NCBI RefSeq assembly: GCF_014698035.1
Contig: NZ_JACJSF010000031.1
Span: forward strand, 24,275 to 88,274
DNA: 64,000 bases
Direction of reading: 5' to 3'
From: Desmonostoc muscorum FACHB-395
GTDB taxonomy: Bacteria > Cyanobacteriota > Cyanobacteriia > Cyanobacteriales > Nostocaceae
In this document: positions 61,372 through 64,000 of the stretch, one piece after another
How the letters are laid out: each line of letters begins with the position of its first letter
How positions within the stretch are numbered: the first letter of the stretch is position 1
Program-made: the position numbers and the translations under genes
Notes under the pieces: model-generated
Seen by the model: only the letters and a program-made list of their open reading frames with translations
Database searches by the model: none
What the model was told of the DNA's origin: nothing

Positions 61372-63186
61372 ATGAAGCAATCTCTTTTGGGCGGCATCCG
61401 TACAAAGTTGATCACTTCGTTTCTGATTGTTGCTTTGATTCCGTTGCTGTTATTGTCATTTATCAACAAACAGACAACTGAAAAAGCACTAACTGACAAT
61501 GCGAAACAAGCCCTATCTGCGGCGGCTAACGAAACTGCTAACAGAATAGATGCCTTTATTTATGGAAATCTCAATGCCGTGCGTGTAGAGGCGATTTTAC
61601 CAGGTTTGGCACGCTACCTCAGCCTAACTCCAAAACAGCGAGATGACAGTCCCGAAATGAAATTGGCGACAGAAACATTAATCCGTCTCAGTCGCAAAGA
61701 TATGCTCAATATTATCTCATACTCTTTGCTCGACTTAAACGGGAAAAATGTATTGGATACATATACAACACCGAATGTTGGCAAAGATGAATCAGTTGAA
61801 GATTATTTTAAAAAACCGCTAGAAACTGGGTTATCCTTTGTTTCTAGCATGAAGCGATCGCCGACAATTCCTGACCTTATTACCCTGTTTTTTAGCAGTC
61901 CCGTTCGCAATGCCAAGGGAGATATATTGGGTGTATTGCGTGTTTCATACAATGCGACTGTTGTTCAGCAGTTAGTAACTAGAGAAACTGAACGAGCTGG
62001 GGAAAAATCATTTGCTATTCTTTTAGATGAAAATAATATTTATCTGGCACATAGCACTGCATCAGAACTGGTTTTTAAATCAATTGTCCCTCTGCCTGCC
62101 GATGTTGTAACTAAACTGCAACGTGAAGGACGTTTGCCTAATTATCCTGTCAAAGAATTGGCAACTAATGAGTCAAAACTTAAGCAAGCATTGGATAATA
62201 AACAGTCAGATTTAATTACATCTTTGTCAGCAACAGGTAATCGGGTTAATCTGATTGCGATCGCTCGTTTAAAATATAAACCTTGGTCTGTGTTGTTCGC
62301 ACAACCCCTTGCTGTTGCCCTAGCACCTGTAGAAAAGCAAATTCGTGACGCAATGTTTCTATTTGCAATTATCGCTTCAGTAGTGACAATCATTGCTTTT
62401 GCCATTGGGCAAGTGCTAACAAAGCCAATAATTTCCCTTACCAATATAGTTTTCCAGTTTACCGCAGGTAACTTAGATATCCGCGCCAAAATTAGCTCAA
62501 AAGACGAAATAGGTCAACTGGCAAAATCGTTTAACAATATGGCACTTCAGTTACAAACATCTTTTGAAACTTTAGAACAACGGGTACAAGAGAGAACAGC
62601 AGAATTAGTAATTGCTAAAGAAAAAGCAGAAGATGCAAATCAGAAACTAGAAAAACTGGTAAATCTAGATGGTTTGACTCAGGTGGCTAACCGTCGCTGC
62701 TTTGATGAACGACTGCAAGCAGAATGGAAACGCCTTGCACGAGAACAACAACCCCTGTCACTGATTTTATTCGATGTTGATAAATTCAAATTTTACAACG
62801 ACTACTATGGGCATATTGGAGGCGATAATTGTCTAATCAGAATAGCGCAAACAGTGCAACAGACAGTTGATTGTCCTGCTGATCTAGTAGCGCGTTACGG
62901 AGGAGAAGAATTTTCGGTACTCCTCCCCAATACTGACTTAGTAGGAGCGATCAAAGTAGCAGAAAGTATTCAACAAGCAATTCACGATCAGGCCATTCCT
63001 CATGCAAAGTCTGATGTCAAGGATATCGTCACACTTAGTTTAGGTATTAGTTCTGTCATACCCACTTGGGACATCAAGCCAGATATACTCATCGCCTCAG
63101 CCGATCAAGCAATGTACAATGCCAAACAAAAGGGGCGCGATCGCTATTCTACGGCTGATTTCCTTCCAATTAATACCCAGTGTTAG
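61372..63186 (+). CDS. Cache-HAMP-GGDEF diguanylate cyclase
   Basis: A 604-residue sensor. A first span (about 13-30) and a second (about 327-345) enclose a periplasmic dCache-type domain (about 38-315; e.g. YSLLDLNGKNVLDTYTTPNVG and ILGVLRVSYNATVV). HAMP follows (345-397), then a coiled coil (about 398-430). The GGDEF domain (about 432-595) has DGLTQVANRRCFDE, FDVDKFKFYND and the active-site GGEEF at 510-514. The product-inhibition I-site (RxxD) reads CPAD (501-504), so feedback by c-di-GMP may be lost. It should make c-di-GMP from GTP on a periplasmic signal. The binding-protein gene 9 bases upstream probably supplies that signal. Confidence 0.92.
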   Translation: MKQSLLGGIRTKLITSFLIVALIPLLLLSFINKQTTEKALTDNAKQALSAAANETANRIDAFIYGNLNAVRVEAILPGLARYLSLTPKQRDDSPEMKLATETLIRLSRKDMLNIISYSLLDLNGKNVLDTYTTPNVGKDESVEDYFKKPLETGLSFVSSMKRSPTIPDLITLFFSSPVRNAKGDILGVLRVSYNATVVQQLVTRETERAGEKSFAILLDENNIYLAHSTASELVFKSIVPLPADVVTKLQREGRLPNYPVKELATNESKLKQALDNKQSDLITSLSATGNRVNLIAIARLKYKPWSVLFAQPLAVALAPVEKQIRDAMFLFAIIASVVTIIAFAIGQVLTKPIISLTNIVFQFTAGNLDIRAKISSKDEIGQLAKSFNNMALQLQTSFETLEQRVQERTAELVIAKEKAEDANQKLEKLVNLDGLTQVANRRCFDERLQAEWKRLAREQQPLSLILFDVDKFKFYNDYYGHIGGDNCLIRIAQTVQQTVDCPADLVARYGGEEFSVLLPNTDLVGAIKVAESIQQAIHDQAIPHAKSDVKDIVTLSLGISSVIPTWDIKPDILIASADQAMYNAKQKGRDRYSTADFLPINTQC

Positions 63187-63238
63187 CAGGTTCTAGCAGC
63201 GATCGCTCCAGATGTGGTTATTGAAATCAAAGATTTTT
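63136..63238 (+). repeat. Duplicated segment, copy 1 (end of cyclase gene)
   Basis: Covers the last 16 codons of the cyclase gene and 52 bases beyond. It recurs with about 85% identity by eye at 63688-63783, including TTAATACCCAG and TGTGGTTATTGAAATCAAAG. Confidence 0.65.
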
Positions 63239-64000
63239 GACCCGTTGGCGCAGCCCAACCTAGGCATCGCTTCATACAACAACTCTATTCTTTGTTAAGA
63301 CTGACGCAAAATATTTCTCAAACTCTGATTTCTCCGTGTCCTCTGCGCCTCTGCGGTTCGTTATTCCCTAAGTGTAGGAATAGTACCAATTAAAGGTGCG
63401 ATCGCTTCCAGAGGTTATTTACATATCTCTTTTTTATTTCTTACTTTTGTGTCCTTGGCGTTCTTAGCGGTTTGTTTCTTTATTTTTCACAAATCAAATA
63501 GGACTACTATTATGATAAAGAGTGCGATCGCACTCTTTTGATGCTTGAATTGAGGAAACTTAGCTTACTTCCCGCAGAGTGTCTACAAAGAATTAAGTGA
63601 GACAAAAATCACTCTTTTGATTTTTAGCAAATGCGATCGCTTGCATACATCACCAACCAAAATTACTGATTTGGCTTTGTTTGGAGAGCGATCGTCTACC
63701 TAATTTACTTCCATTAATACCCAGCGTTGGCAGTATCCTAGCAATGATCGCTCCAGGTGTGGTTATTGAAATCAAAGATTTGTGTAGAGTTCTTGCACTA
63801 AAGCATCCATTTCAAGCTTCTTTTAATCTTGGGTTCCTGAAACCATTATTAAATTATTCGTTGTATTCGGTTGAAGTTCTCTAGGATGTTCTGCTTAGTG
63901 GTGCAGAAAAGTCCTGAAGGCTTGATATATGGGGAATTTTACTAAGACAAGGGTGACAGAGAGGGGGAAGACATGGGATGCTCAAGTTTCCACACAAAAA
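63187..64000. other. 814-base end region without a clear gene
   Basis: Contains a GCCCAACCTAGGCATCGC stretch near 63251 like that near 41793, a CTCTGCGCCTCTGCGGTTC repeat near 63340, the duplicated cyclase-end segment (63688-63783) and several HIP1 sites. A 67-codon frame across the duplicate (63681-63884) is not convincing. Confidence 0.5.
63688..63783 (+). repeat. Duplicated segment, copy 2
   Basis: A diverged copy of 63136-63238, carrying the last codons of the cyclase frame and its downstream bases but no GGDEF domain. Likely a relic of a tandem duplication or of repeat-mediated copying. Confidence 0.65.

Noticed and set aside
63681..63884. 67-codon open frame near the window end
   Set aside because: It runs through the duplicated tail of the cyclase gene in a different frame and has no domain or start signal.
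1..64000. tRNA, rRNA, CRISPR arrays, riboswitches, intact IS transposases or integrases
   Set aside because: Scanned by eye for T-loop motifs, regularly spaced identical repeats and transposase-like frames; none found. Short or divergent examples could be missed without tools.

Overview
The window looks like chromosomal DNA of a filamentous, probably heterocyst-forming cyanobacterium of the Nostoc/Anabaena group. The evidence is the dense HIP1 octamer GCGATCGC in genes and spacers, many heptameric tandem repeats (STRR type) and short palindromic repeats, and genes typical of cyanobacteria: crtH, pcxA, a PedR-like regulator, an SLH-domain porin, DUF3086, DUF3119, DUF3134 and DUF3318 proteins. 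I see no rRNA, tRNA, CRISPR array, intact transposase or integrase. Assignments rest on reading motifs and family knowledge; no database search was run.

Layout. 1-9 kb: a GT2-GtrA polyprenol glycosyltransferase, a Crp/Fnr regulator followed by an SLH porin, a DUF3318 membrane protein, a PedR-like LuxR regulator, a PfkB sugar kinase, a secreted small protein and a polysaccharide deacetylase. 9.4-18.2 kb: an RnfD-like membrane protein with a DUF2330 protein, an orphan sigma-70-like factor, two alpha/beta hydrolases, aroE carrying an in-frame repeat insertion, and a 50-residue membrane protein. 18.4-29 kb: yggT, upp, crtH, a DUF6391 protein, a glycosyltransferase with rfbB, a membrane-tailed Ser/Thr kinase and msrA, separated by long repeat-filled spacers. 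29-36 kb: a DUF202 protein, a UvrD/AddB-like P-loop protein with a repeat-encoded insertion, pcxA, mltA and small proteins. 36-41 kb: a seven-bladed FG-GAP/DUF4114 protein and a PstS-like binding protein, both on the minus strand.

42.8-52.6 kb is the most unusual part. Nine consecutive plus-strand genes resemble a type IV secretion apparatus: a VirB2-like pilin with an N-terminal membrane extension, VirB3-like, VirB4 ATPase, VirB5-like, VirB6-like, two tandem VirB8-like paralogues, VirB10, and a short VirB9-like protein. No relaxase, VirD4 coupling protein or VirB11 ATPase is visible, and ordinary chromosomal genes lie on both sides. The block could be a relic of an integrated element, a machine whose partners lie elsewhere, or a dedicated secretion/DNA-transfer system.

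53-64 kb: small conserved proteins, then a minus-strand envelope-lipid neighbourhood (mlaE-type permease, DUF3119, DUF3086, plsY), then sppA, a monofunctional chorismate mutase aroH, and a lipoprotein substrate-binding protein 9 bases upstream of a Cache-HAMP-GGDEF diguanylate cyclase, which looks like a ligand-sensing pair rather than a transporter. The 3' end of the cyclase gene is partly duplicated about 0.55 kb downstream.

Repeats are a theme in their own right. They fill spacers, form hairpins between genes, sit at gene starts (crtH, aroE), encode a gene's last residues (RnfD-like gene) and insert in frame inside proteins (aroE, the P-loop protein).
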